31,911 nt of DNA, taken from assembly GCA_021796015.1 (NCBI GenBank), contig JAJYOT010000013.1:1-31911 (forward strand). The letters are read 5' to 3'. Positions 7,752 to 14,925 of the stretch are shown in pieces (within the stretch, counting starts at the first letter, position 1; every line of letters begins with the position of its first letter). A program made the translations under genes and the position numbers. Source of the stretch: a bacterium (GTDB lineage Bacteria > Elusimicrobiota > Elusimicrobia > UBA1565 > UBA9628). Under the pieces are notes generated by a model. The model did not search any database. It was not told where the DNA came from and saw nothing but the letters and a program-made list of their open reading frames with translations.

Positions 7752-7780
7752 AGTGTAGCCCCTCTTCTTTTTTTTGTCAA
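7752..7780 (-). promoter_or_regulatory. Strong sigma-70-type promoter for the Gly-rich protein pair
   Basis: The minus strand reads TTGACA (7780-7775), a 17-nt spacer, then TACACT (7757-7752). The inferred start near 7745 leaves a leader of ~55 nt before the ATG at 7689. Confidence 0.72.
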
Positions 7781-7805
7781 GACAAAGCGCGTTTTTTTAC
7801 CATAT

Positions 7806-7833
7806 TTTTACCAACTGAAAATAATGGTAATAT
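7806..7833 (+). promoter_or_regulatory. Possible promoter/operator before the CBM48 gene
   Basis: The inverted repeat TTACCA (7808-7813) / TGGTAA (7825-7830) overlaps a -10-like TAATAT (7828-7833). The start codon at 7840 lies where transcription would begin, and no Shine-Dalgarno is visible, so the mRNA could be nearly leaderless. The -35 match is poor. Confidence 0.25.
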
Positions 7834-7839
7834 GAAAGC

Positions 7840-8298
7840 ATGGAAGAAGGAAAACGAAATAAAATCATCGTGTTTCTAATGCTTCTCATTGGCCTCCTTC
7901 TAATTGTTCCCTCTACGTTTTTCCTCGAGAAAATCCGGGAATATCGCGATTTTTTCGCGGGAATCAACCCCGGCGTTCTCAAACAAACCGGAGACAACAC
8001 CATCCCTGACGACTTCCATAAAAACGCATCCTTCAAACCGCGGCTTTCTTTTGTCGAGTTCACGTTAAAAGATACCGGGGCCAAGGAAGTCTATTTAATA
8101 GGAAATTTCAATAATTGGACGCCAAAAGCCATTAAGATGTTGAAAAAAAGATCCGGGGAGTGGGGCGTCTTTTTGCCGCTTCCCAAAGGGCTTTGTCAAT
8201 ATCTTTTCGTGGTTGATGGGAAAAAAATTCTCGATCCTAAAAACCCAAACTCTGAAAAATTAAACGGAGAAACCGTCTCCATGAAGACTGTCCGTTAA
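7840..8298 (+). CDS. Membrane-anchored CBM48/AMPK-type glycogen-binding domain protein
   Basis: The 152-residue protein begins with a short basic stretch and an uncleaved-looking hydrophobic helix (IIVFLMLLIGLLLIVPSTFF, ~9-28), followed by a linker and a carboxylate-free beta-sandwich domain at ~68-140. The domain shows the CBM48/isoamylase-N signature: VYLIGNFNNWTP, then a G(E)WGVFLPLPKG turn, QYLFVVDGKKILDP and NP. In enzymes such as glycogen-branching enzyme and AMPK beta this domain binds alpha-glucan, or stabilises protein contacts. No catalytic domain follows. Its topology puts the domain in the periplasm, which is odd for a glycogen binder. It is alone on the plus strand between minus-strand genes. 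The domain call is good; the ligand and role are not known. Confidence 0.82.
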   Translation: MEEGKRNKIIVFLMLLIGLLLIVPSTFFLEKIREYRDFFAGINPGVLKQTGDNTIPDDFHKNASFKPRLSFVEFTLKDTGAKEVYLIGNFNNWTPKAIKMLKKRSGEWGVFLPLPKGLCQYLFVVDGKKILDPKNPNSEKLNGETVSMKTVR

Positions 8299-8321
8299 AT
8301 TAAAAAGAGGCAATTCCCTTT

Positions 8322-9101
8322 TTATCTCTGACAAACAGGGCAATAGTAAGCGCGCCTTCCGGCGATGATTTGTCGAGTTCTCAAAACGGAGTGCCCTTGA
8401 GGACACTGTTTTTTTCCATAAATTTTTAATTGATTTTGAAAACTTCCCGCGCGGCCCAAGGGATCAAGATAGGATTCATCCGGAAGAGTGGTTCCGCCGC
8501 AAGAAATGGCCTCCCGCAGAATTTCTTTAATCGAAAACGAAAGCCTTTGAGTTTCATCCAAAGTCACGCGATGAGACTTCCGCCCGGGCCGAATTTGAGA
8601 ATGGTAGAGAGCTTCCGTCGCATAGATATTGCCAAGACCCGCCACCACGGCTTGATCCATCAAGACAGATTTAACGGCAGCTCTCTTATTTTTAAGGATG
8701 AAGGCCAGATAGCTCGCGTTAAAATCTTCAGAGAGAGGTTCCAAACCTAAAGCGGGAAGATTCTCCATCACGCGCCCGAATCGGCGAACATCTTCAAAAC
8801 AAAGAACCGCCTTTGAAAAACAAAGCTTCATTCTTATTTGCGAACTTGGTTCGGCAAAATGAATTCTTCCTGACATCCCCAAATGCAAAATCAGCCGGCG
8901 ATGATTTTCAAAACCGAGAATGAGATACTTGCCGCGACGCAAAACCCCGGAAACATTGGAACCTTTTAGGCTCTTTAAAAAATTTTCATTGGGCAAACGG
9001 TAAAAGGTAGGACTCCCGAGAGAATAAGACAAAAAATTTTGCCCGCGAATTTTTTCGTCTAAAACCCGTCGAACGGTTTCAACTTCCGGAAGTTCCGGCA
9101 A
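8322..9101 (-). CDS. mutM: Formamidopyrimidine-DNA glycosylase (Fpg/MutM)
   Basis: This base-excision repair enzyme removes 8-oxoguanine and ring-opened purines and nicks the abasic site. The TTG at 9101 is fixed as start by the family-invariant PELPEVETVRR that follows: Pro2 becomes the N-terminal nucleophile, and Glu3 and the beta-hairpin Lys58 (RRGKYL) are present. The helix-two-turn-helix region (VVAGLGNIYATEALYHSQIRP) is intact. Length (259) is slightly below the usual ~270. The C-terminal zinc finger is unusual: C233-x3-H237 and C254-x2-C257, where most family members have CxxC twice. It follows the rhodanese gene by 6 nt, so the two probably share a transcript. Confidence 0.95.
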   Translation of the reverse strand: MPELPEVETVRRVLDEKIRGQNFLSYSLGSPTFYRLPNENFLKSLKGSNVSGVLRRGKYLILGFENHRRLILHLGMSGRIHFAEPSSQIRMKLCFSKAVLCFEDVRRFGRVMENLPALGLEPLSEDFNASYLAFILKNKRAAVKSVLMDQAVVAGLGNIYATEALYHSQIRPGRKSHRVTLDETQRLSFSIKEILREAISCGGTTLPDESYLDPLGRAGSFQNQLKIYGKKQCPQGHSVLRTRQIIAGRRAYYCPVCQR

Positions 9102-9107
9102 GGGAAA

Positions 9108-9428
9108 CTATTCTCCCGGAGGAGCGTGGTGACCGCAATCAACCCAGGCCGTAATACCGCCCTCAAGGTTAATGGCCTTATACCCGTTTTGAATGAGGAA
9201 TGCGGCGGCTCTGGCCGAACGCCCCCCCACATGACAATAGACGACAACCTCGGAAGATTTGTCGAGTTCATGACAACGCTCGGCCAAACGATCCAAGGGA
9301 ATAAATTGAGAGCCCTTGATGTGGGCTCTTTTTCTTTCCGACTCTTGACGAACATCCAAGATCACAAGCTTATCCCCGCGCTCAATGCGCGTTTTTAGTT
9401 CATTGGCACTCATACAAGGGACATTCAT
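9108..9428 (-). CDS. Single-domain rhodanese-like sulfurtransferase
   Basis: The 106-residue cytoplasmic protein is a complete rhodanese domain: the LVILDVRQESERKRAHIKGSQ region near residues 20-40, the catalytic loop VVYCHVGGRSARAA with the active Cys followed by a loop of typical single-domain length, and the terminal NLEGGITAW motif. Such proteins, like GlpE, move sulfane sulfur from donors to thiols. An ATG at 9413 (MSANELK) is an alternative start. It lies just after the terminator of the upstream gene and 6 nt before mutM. A role in sulfur transfer is known for the family; a link to the sulfur cluster at 23.6-26 kb would be speculation. Confidence 0.92.
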   Translation of the reverse strand: MNVPCMSANELKTRIERGDKLVILDVRQESERKRAHIKGSQFIPLDRLAERCHELDKSSEVVVYCHVGGRSARAAAFLIQNGYKAINLEGGITAWVDCGHHAPPGE

Positions 9429-9442
9429 CCCTTTATTTTAAC

Positions 9443-9480
9443 AAAAAAGGAGAGCCCCCCTACGCGCAAAGGGGGGCTCT
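9443..9480 (-). terminator. Intrinsic terminator after the small secreted protein gene
   Basis: A perfect 11-bp stem (AGAGCCCCCCT at 9451-9461 with its complement at 9470-9480) closes a short loop. On the minus strand it is followed by CC and TTTTTT (9448-9443). It ends the transcript of the gene at 9505-10005 before the rhodanese gene. Confidence 0.9.
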
Positions 9481-9504
9481 GAAAGACTAGAGAGAATGTC
9501 TCTT

Positions 9505-10005
9505 TTACTGAGCAGCCGGAGTTGCCGAAGCTTTCTCGGCTTTCAACTCTTTCGCTTTGTCTTTCTTCTCGTTTTTGCGATCCAATTTTTCGGTTTTATT
9601 GGCGGCATAGCGAGCGTCTTTTCTCATCGCATCGTATTTCGCGCGAATCTTCGCAATGGCTTGGCTGCGAGCAGACGGGCTTAAAGAATGATCGCTGCGA
9701 ATCGCATTGAGATCATGATCCTCGGCTTTCTGAATGTCGGCCAAGGTTTTAATTTCGCTTTTCTGGACTTTTTTATTGTCCATTTTGCTCTGCTGAACTT
9801 GCTGAGCATTTTGAACAACGGGGTTGGCGGGAATCACCGGGGCCTGAGCCGGTTTTTGTTGGCCGGGAACCTGCCCTTGCTGCATGGACGGTTGACCGTT
9901 GGGCTGATTATTTTGATTATTGCCGGCGGGAGCGCCGAACTGGGCCCACAGAGCCGGGGCCGCCATTATCGCCGTTCCTGCCAACATCAAGACGCTTTTT
10001 TTCAT
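9505..10005 (-). CDS. Small secreted protein with Gln/Asn/Pro-rich and charged C-terminal regions
   Basis: The 166-residue product has a classical signal peptide (MKKSVLMLAGTAIMAAPALWA, cleavage likely after ALWA). A Gln/Asn/Pro/Gly-rich stretch follows (~22-65), then an Ala/Lys/Glu/Asp-rich helical region (~75-166) containing SPSARSQAIAKIRAKYDAMRKDARYAANKTEKLDRK. AAAGGAG stands 9 nt before the ATG, and a strong terminator follows the stop, so it is a monocistronic and probably well-expressed gene. The charged helical part faintly recalls periplasmic Spy-type or LTXXQ proteins, but the motif is absent. Function unknown. Confidence 0.82.
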   Translation of the reverse strand: MKKSVLMLAGTAIMAAPALWAQFGAPAGNNQNNQPNGQPSMQQGQVPGQQKPAQAPVIPANPVVQNAQQVQQSKMDNKKVQKSEIKTLADIQKAEDHDLNAIRSDHSLSPSARSQAIAKIRAKYDAMRKDARYAANKTEKLDRKNEKKDKAKELKAEKASATPAAQ

Positions 10006-10112
10006 TGAACAATTCTCCTTTAAGTGATATCAGGCCGCTAAGACAGCCTTGTTATTAATACGCTCTAGCGATAAAAAAGTTCGCGCCCTTAAAACCCCTC
10101 CATCGCGTCCAT

Positions 10113-10141
10113 TTGCCAATGCGCGCATATTCCTTTATAAT
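10113..10141 (+). promoter_or_regulatory. Sigma-70 promoter for the trehalose cluster
   Basis: TTGCCA (10113-10118), a 17-nt spacer and a consensus TATAAT (10136-10141). The predicted start near 10148 leaves a ~19-nt leader before the otsB ATG at 10167. Confidence 0.75.
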
Positions 10142-10166
10142 TGAGATTGAATCCGAGACTTAAGTC

Positions 10167-10955
10167 ATGCGAAGCTGGAACGAACTCAAAACCTGCGCAC
10201 AAAACGGGGCGTTTCCTCATAAGAAACTTCTCATTGGTTGCGACTTCGATGGAACCCTCGCTCCGTTCGCGCCCAAACCCCATCAAGCCAAACTCCCAAC
10301 GGAAATACGAAAACTACTGGAAAGACTCACGCGGAAGAAGGAAATCCAGGTTGCCGTCATCAGTGGGCGAGGGCTTAAGGACGTCGAGAAAAAAGTCGGA
10401 ATCCGCCGGATTATTTACTGCGGCAACCACGGGCTTGAGATAAAAATAAAAGACCAAGTTTGGATTCATTCCGAGGCGGCGGAACTCGCCGAGCACATTC
10501 AAACTCTCTCCCATAAAATAAAGAAATGGCTGCCGAAATTTGGCGGAACGGAATTGGAGAACAAACACCTAAGCCTGAGCCTTCATTACCGCAGAGTCCG
10601 AAAAAAAAGCGTTGTCAAGAATATCGAGAACTTTCTCATGAAAGAAATGGCCCCCTATCACAAACGCTTAAGGGTGGTCCATGGGAAAAAACTTTTCGAC
10701 GTGCGGCCTCGAATTGATTGGGATAAAGGGGACGCCGTCCTGCATTTGATCAAGCAGCTGGGCCCGTCTTGGAAAGCCTGTTTTATCGGAGACGACGCCA
10801 CCGACGAAGAAGCTTTCTCGACTCTCGATGAGAAAGCCCTTTCAATCCGGGTCGGTCCCACGAAAAACACCCACGCTCAATTTCTTATTCACAACCGCGG
10901 ATATGTCGGACGATTCCTTAAATTGCTGGTTCAACGCTATGACAAACAAAAATAA
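10167..10955 (+). CDS. otsB: Trehalose-6-phosphate phosphatase (HAD superfamily)
   Basis: The 262-residue protein has all HAD/OtsB motifs: DFDGTLAP with nucleophile D26 and general acid D28, ISGRGL (motif II region, ~65-70), YCGNHGLEI (family marker at ~84-92), basic motif III residues near K173-R180, and GDDATDEEAF (D209, D210, D213) for magnesium. It hydrolyses trehalose 6-phosphate to trehalose. It is the first gene of a three-gene cluster with a DUF5752 protein and a TreT-like glycosyltransferase. No OtsA-type synthase lies in the window, so the source of its substrate is an open question. Its end overlaps the next gene by 17 nt. Confidence 0.93.
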   Translation: MRSWNELKTCAQNGAFPHKKLLIGCDFDGTLAPFAPKPHQAKLPTEIRKLLERLTRKKEIQVAVISGRGLKDVEKKVGIRRIIYCGNHGLEIKIKDQVWIHSEAAELAEHIQTLSHKIKKWLPKFGGTELENKHLSLSLHYRRVRKKSVVKNIENFLMKEMAPYHKRLRVVHGKKLFDVRPRIDWDKGDAVLHLIKQLGPSWKACFIGDDATDEEAFSTLDEKALSIRVGPTKNTHAQFLIHNRGYVGRFLKLLVQRYDKQK

Positions 10956-11619
10956 CCTCCAAAAAGCAAAAAATCCGTTCGTGTTTTACGCAAGACTCAG
11001 CCTCACTCTCGCGACTGGAAAATCAGTCTCAACCGCGAGAGGTTTGATTGAAGCCTTAAAAATCTGCCCTGATTCCGTCATCTACGCCCACACCCACCGA
11101 TTCTTGCAGGTCCATCAATTTACCGGCCCCAGCCCCGCCAACGATTTTTCCCTCTGGGCCTCTCACGCGCTGGGAGATGAGGAGCTCGCGGAAAAGCTGG
11201 GGATTATAGAACCCTTAGCTTATTTTAGTCTCGCTCAAATCAGAAAAGATCTGATCTCTATTTTAAGCCGCCATTTGGAATCCCGCACCGATAATCACTC
11301 TTCTTCTCCTGGTCAAGAGCTTCACCTGCTTTCCTCCATCCGGTTTTCCATACCAACCGGGCAAAAGGCCTGGAATCTGGAGGAGTTTTGGAAATCGCTC
11401 CAAAAGTCCAGCCCGGCCACTCTTTATCTTCACGCCTTTGAATCGCGCTTAAGGTCTTCTCAGGGCGTCAGCGATTTTTCAAAATGGCTGAAAGAAGAAA
11501 TTGGGGAAGAAAGATTGGCTCAAAAAATCGCCGATCTTGATCCCCATGCCCAGACCTTGTCGGAAATCAAAGAAAACATCCTCGCCATGACGGCCCAACG
11601 ATTGGAGGGCGGACAATGA
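10939..11619 (+). CDS. DUF5752 family protein in trehalose cluster
   Basis: I chose the ATG at 10939 (MTNKNNLQK...) because it gives a start overlapping the otsB end and begins just before the conserved part; a longer frame exists from 10828 but lies within otsB. The 226-residue product has a FYARLSLTLATGKSVSTARGLIEAL segment, YAHTHRFLQVHQF, NDFSLWASHALGDEELAEKLGIIEPLAYFSLAQIR, and then a second half repeating the same plan (LYLHAFESRLR, SDFSKWLKEEIGEERLAQKIADLDPHAQTLSEIK). It looks like an internal duplication. This matches my memory of DUF5752, a family of unknown biochemistry found next to TreT-like transferases. It is cytoplasmic by lack of signals. ATGA overlap with the next gene implies coupling and perhaps complex formation. 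Confidence 0.72.
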   Translation: MTNKNNLQKAKNPFVFYARLSLTLATGKSVSTARGLIEALKICPDSVIYAHTHRFLQVHQFTGPSPANDFSLWASHALGDEELAEKLGIIEPLAYFSLAQIRKDLISILSRHLESRTDNHSSSPGQELHLLSSIRFSIPTGQKAWNLEEFWKSLQKSSPATLYLHAFESRLRSSQGVSDFSKWLKEEIGEERLAQKIADLDPHAQTLSEIKENILAMTAQRLEGGQ

Positions 11620-12839
11620 ATATGCTCGAGTCTTATCGCACGATTGCCGGACCAGAAATCATCGCTGAAATTGAAACTTTAGCCGAACGTTTGGCCGGAA
11701 AAAGCGTCATTCATGTCAACTCAACCAAGGTCGGCGGCGGGGTGGCTGAAATTCTCGCCCGCATGGTTCCTCTTCTCAATGAACTGGGCCTTAAGACCCG
11801 CTGGGAAATCGTCAAGGGCTCTCAGGATTTCTATAATGCGACGAAAAAATTTCACAACGCGCTTCACGGCGCGCCGCAAGACATCACCGAAGCCGATTTC
11901 AAGGCTTACGCCGAAACGGTGGAAGCCAACGCTTCTCAAATCGATCTAAACTCGGATTTTGTTTTTATCCATGATCCGCAACCGGCCGCCCTCGTCAAAA
12001 ATCGCGCGCAGTTTAAAAACCGTTGGATTTGGAGATGCCATATTGACTTGTCCCACGCTTCTCCCTTGGTCTGGAATTATTTTAAGCCTTTGGTTTCCAC
12101 CTATGACGCTTGCGTCATATCCGATCCGCACTTTTCCCAAGAGCTTCCCATCCCTCAGACTTTGATCGCGCCTTCTATTGACCCTTTGAGCGAAAAAAAC
12201 CGCGATTTGACGAAAGCGGAAATTGACGAAGTCTTTATCCGCCTTAAAATTCCAAGAGACAAGCCCCTCATCACCCAAGTTTCCCGTTTTGACCGTCTTA
12301 AAGATCCCTTGGGGGTTATCGAGGCATTTGAAGCCCTCGGCCCTCGGCCGGGAGCGCGGCTTCTTTTAGTCGGAGGCTCCGCCGACGATGACCCGGAAGG
12401 CTTGATCGTCTATCGGGAAGTCATGGAAAAAGCCAAGGGCAATGAAAATATCATTATTTTATCCCTGCCCCCGACCAGTAATTTTGAAATCAACGCTATT
12501 CAAAGAGGATCGACCATCATTCTTCAAAAATCGTTGCGGGAAGGATTCGGCCTGACCGTCTCGGAAGCCTTATGGAAGTCAAAGCCCGTCATTGCCGGAG
12601 CCGTTGGCGGCATTCCCCAACAGGTCGTCCACAAACATACCGGAATTCTCGTTCATTCCATTGAAGGCGCTTCCTACTGGATGAGACAACTTTTGAGAAA
12701 CCCAGAAATGGCCCAGAAACTAGGCGAAAACGGGAAAGAACATGTCCGAAACAATTTTCTCTTGACCCGGCATTTGAGAGACTATCTGCTTTTGTTCTTA
12801 ATGACGGAAAACCCAAACAGCGATTTTATTCGCCTATAG
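11616..12839 (+). CDS. treT: GT4 family trehalose synthase-like glycosyltransferase (TreT)
   Basis: The 407-residue protein has a GT-B fold. The N-terminal domain has the TreT-type HVNSTKVGGGVAEILARMVPLLNELG and FIHDPQP; the acceptor side has WRCHIDLSHAS. The C-terminal nucleotide-sugar domain has QVSRFDRLKDPLGVI, LVGGSADDDPEG and the retaining GT4 signature LREGFGLTVSEALWKSKPVI. TreT makes trehalose directly from NDP-glucose and glucose. Its neighbour otsB suggests that trehalose 6-phosphate might be the product, or that two routes coexist; the sequence alone does not decide this. Its ATG overlaps the DUF5752 stop by 4 nt. Length is near the family's usual ~410. Confidence 0.85.
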   Translation: MNMLESYRTIAGPEIIAEIETLAERLAGKSVIHVNSTKVGGGVAEILARMVPLLNELGLKTRWEIVKGSQDFYNATKKFHNALHGAPQDITEADFKAYAETVEANASQIDLNSDFVFIHDPQPAALVKNRAQFKNRWIWRCHIDLSHASPLVWNYFKPLVSTYDACVISDPHFSQELPIPQTLIAPSIDPLSEKNRDLTKAEIDEVFIRLKIPRDKPLITQVSRFDRLKDPLGVIEAFEALGPRPGARLLLVGGSADDDPEGLIVYREVMEKAKGNENIIILSLPPTSNFEINAIQRGSTIILQKSLREGFGLTVSEALWKSKPVIAGAVGGIPQQVVHKHTGILVHSIEGASYWMRQLLRNPEMAQKLGENGKEHVRNNFLLTRHLRDYLLLFLMTENPNSDFIRL

Positions 12840-12888
12840 TCCCGTTTCCCTCTAATCATAAGGTCGGGACAATCCCGTCCAAAAATTA

Positions 12889-12917
12889 TTTATAAAGAAG
12901 CGGTATAGTTATATAAT
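12889..12917 (+). promoter_or_regulatory. Candidate promoter for the symporter operon
   Basis: TTTATA (12889-12894), a 17-nt spacer and a consensus TATAAT (12912-12917), ending 18 nt before the TTG start. The -35 is weak. Confidence 0.45.
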
Positions 12918-12935
12918 AAGCGCGGAGGAATTTTC

Positions 12936-14714
12936 TTGCACCTAGCCCCTATTGATTGGATTGTACTCGCGGTTTATTTTGCTTTCGTCCTAGGTATCGG
13001 ATACCTTCTTAAACGTTCAACTCGAACAGGTAACGATTTCTTCATGGCTGGGCGCGCCATTCCGGCTTGGGTGGCGGGACTTGCGTTTTTATCCGCGAAC
13101 CTTGGCGCCCAGGAAGTCATCGGCATGGCCGCCTCAGGGGCCAAATACGGGCTTGCCACCAGCCACTTTTATTGGATCGGCGCGGTGCCGGCCATGATTT
13201 TTGTCGGAGTGTTCATGATGCCGTTTTATTACGGCTCCCGCGCGCGCTCGGTTCCGGAATATCTCAAGCTCCGCTTTGATTCAAAAACCCACGTTTTTAA
13301 CGCCCTTAGTTTTGGCGTGATGACGATTTTCTCATCCGGAATTTCTCTCTATGCGATGGCCAAACTCCTCATCGCGCTTCATGTTTGCGACGGACCCATG
13401 GACGCTTTACATCTACCGCATTCCTGGATGTTTCACGTCAGCATTTTTCTTTCCGCCGTAGTTGTCTTGGCCTATGTTTTCTTTGGAGGACTGACCAGCG
13501 CCATCTACAATGAAGTCCTTCAATTTTTTCTGATCTTGGCCGGCCTCATTCCTTTAGTTTGGCTGGGACTCAAAAACCTGGGCGGCTGGAAATCCCTCAA
13601 GGCTCATCTTCCCAACCCCGCCATGGCCCATGCCTGGATGGGACTCTCTCACGCCCACACAAACCCCATGGGAGTGGATTGGTTCAGTCTCACGGCAGGA
13701 CTCGGATTTGTTCTATCTTTTGGATACTGGTGTACGGATTTCTTGGTCATCCAAAGAGCGATGGCCGCCGATTCCATGAATTCCGCGCGAAAAACTCCCC
13801 TTATTGCCGCCATTCCCAAAATGCTATTTCCCTTTATCGTCATTCTTCCAGGTCTCATCGCCATCGCCTTAACTCCCCCTGTTTCTCCAAGCACGGGCGC
13901 TCCCATTTCTCAAAGCGCTGGAGTGATTCCCATAAAAAGAGATGAAGCCACGGGACGCGTCATACGCAAACTCGACGGAACCCCGGAACTCGACTACAAC
14001 ATGGTTATCCCCGCGCTTTTTAAGCGCTATTATCCGGAAGGACTTTTGGGCCTGGGGCTTACCGCGCTACTGGCCAGTTTCATGTCCGGAATGGCGGGAA
14101 ACGTGACGGCCTTCAACACCATCTGGACCTATGATCTCTACGAGCACTACCTTCATCCTGGGGCAACAGACCAACATTATCTCTGGATGGGGCGAGGGGC
14201 GACAGTGGGAGGAATCTTACTTTCCATCTTTACGGCTTATTTGGCCGCGCGCTTTAACAATATCATGGATATTTTGCAACTGGTCTTTGCCTTCGTCAAC
14301 GCTCCTTTGTTTGCGACATTTCTTCTGGGAATGTTCTGGAAAAAAACAACCGGCCACGGGGCGTTCTGGGGTCTCCTTATCGGCACCTTGGCCGCAACCC
14401 TCCATCACGGGCTCACTCTCCCTCAAGGATCTCTTCCGGGACTGAGCGGAGGATGGATTATGAGTTTAGAGACCTACCCAAGCCTCATGGCCCAAAATTT
14501 TTGGACCGCGATCTACGCGTTCGGCGCCTGTTTTGGAACGACCGTTCTCATCAGTCTCGCGACCACGTCCAAGCCCGAAGCGGAACTTTCGGGGCTCGTC
14601 TATTCGCTGACCACCCTGCCCCCGGCAGGAGAACAACCCTTTTTCCAACGCCCTGCCGTTTTAGGGATCATCGTTTTGATTTTAGTTATTTTTCTCAATT
14701 TTGTTTTTAGATAA
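12936..14714 (+). CDS. Sodium:solute symporter (SSS family)
   Basis: The 592-residue membrane protein starts with TTG; GGAGG lies 7 nt upstream, which fixes the start. The N-terminal part (DWIVLAVYFAFVLGIGYLLKRSTRTGNDFFMAGRAIPAWVAGLAFLSANLGAQEVIG) is the SSS signature: two-part TM1, the FF(M)AGR motif and TM2. About 13 hydrophobic helices follow, with SVPEYLKLRFDS after TM3 and the LTALLASFMSGMAGNVTAFNTIWTYDLY sodium-site region near TM8. Transport is Na+-coupled uptake; the sugar, amino-acid or carboxylate substrate cannot be read from sequence, though the loop between TM7 and TM8 is long as in sugar carriers of the SGLT type. It is followed 4 nt later by a small membrane protein and then pyrB. 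Confidence 0.9.
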   Translation: MHLAPIDWIVLAVYFAFVLGIGYLLKRSTRTGNDFFMAGRAIPAWVAGLAFLSANLGAQEVIGMAASGAKYGLATSHFYWIGAVPAMIFVGVFMMPFYYGSRARSVPEYLKLRFDSKTHVFNALSFGVMTIFSSGISLYAMAKLLIALHVCDGPMDALHLPHSWMFHVSIFLSAVVVLAYVFFGGLTSAIYNEVLQFFLILAGLIPLVWLGLKNLGGWKSLKAHLPNPAMAHAWMGLSHAHTNPMGVDWFSLTAGLGFVLSFGYWCTDFLVIQRAMAADSMNSARKTPLIAAIPKMLFPFIVILPGLIAIALTPPVSPSTGAPISQSAGVIPIKRDEATGRVIRKLDGTPELDYNMVIPALFKRYYPEGLLGLGLTALLASFMSGMAGNVTAFNTIWTYDLYEHYLHPGATDQHYLWMGRGATVGGILLSIFTAYLAARFNNIMDILQLVFAFVNAPLFATFLLGMFWKKTTGHGAFWGLLIGTLAATLHHGLTLPQGSLPGLSGGWIMSLETYPSLMAQNFWTAIYAFGACFGTTVLISLATTSKPEAELSGLVYSLTTLPPAGEQPFFQRPAVLGIIVLILVIFLNFVFR

Positions 14715-14718
14715 AGAC

Positions 14719-14925
14719 ATGGGACTCGATATTCGAAAGCCGATCGGATGGCTGTTCATCTGCCTGGGCCTCCTTCTTTTTGGGGCGGGAATTCTGATGC
14801 CCCCCGCGGATTACCATAAATCATTGGGAATTAACGTCGACCTAGGATGGGGACTCATCCTTATTTTAGGCGGCATTCTTTCTCTCTCTTTATCTTATCT
14901 GGCGGCCCGAAGGCCTAAAAAATGA
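14719..14925 (+). CDS. Small two-TM membrane protein
   Basis: The ATG at 14719 follows the symporter stop by 4 nt, giving 68 residues with two hydrophobic helices (IGWLFICLGLLLFGAGILM and LGWGLILILGGILSLSLSYL) joined by a short loop (PPADYHKSLGINVD) and a basic tail RRPKK. It may be an accessory subunit of the symporter, an inference from spacing only. It overlaps pyrB by ATGA. Confidence 0.7.
   Translation: MGLDIRKPIGWLFICLGLLLFGAGILMPPADYHKSLGINVDLGWGLILILGGILSLSLSYLAARRPKK

Noticed and set aside
12859..12890. Hairpin after treT (GGTCGGGA / TCCCGTCC)
   Set aside because: A T-T mismatch and the lack of a T tract on the plus strand make it a poor terminator.
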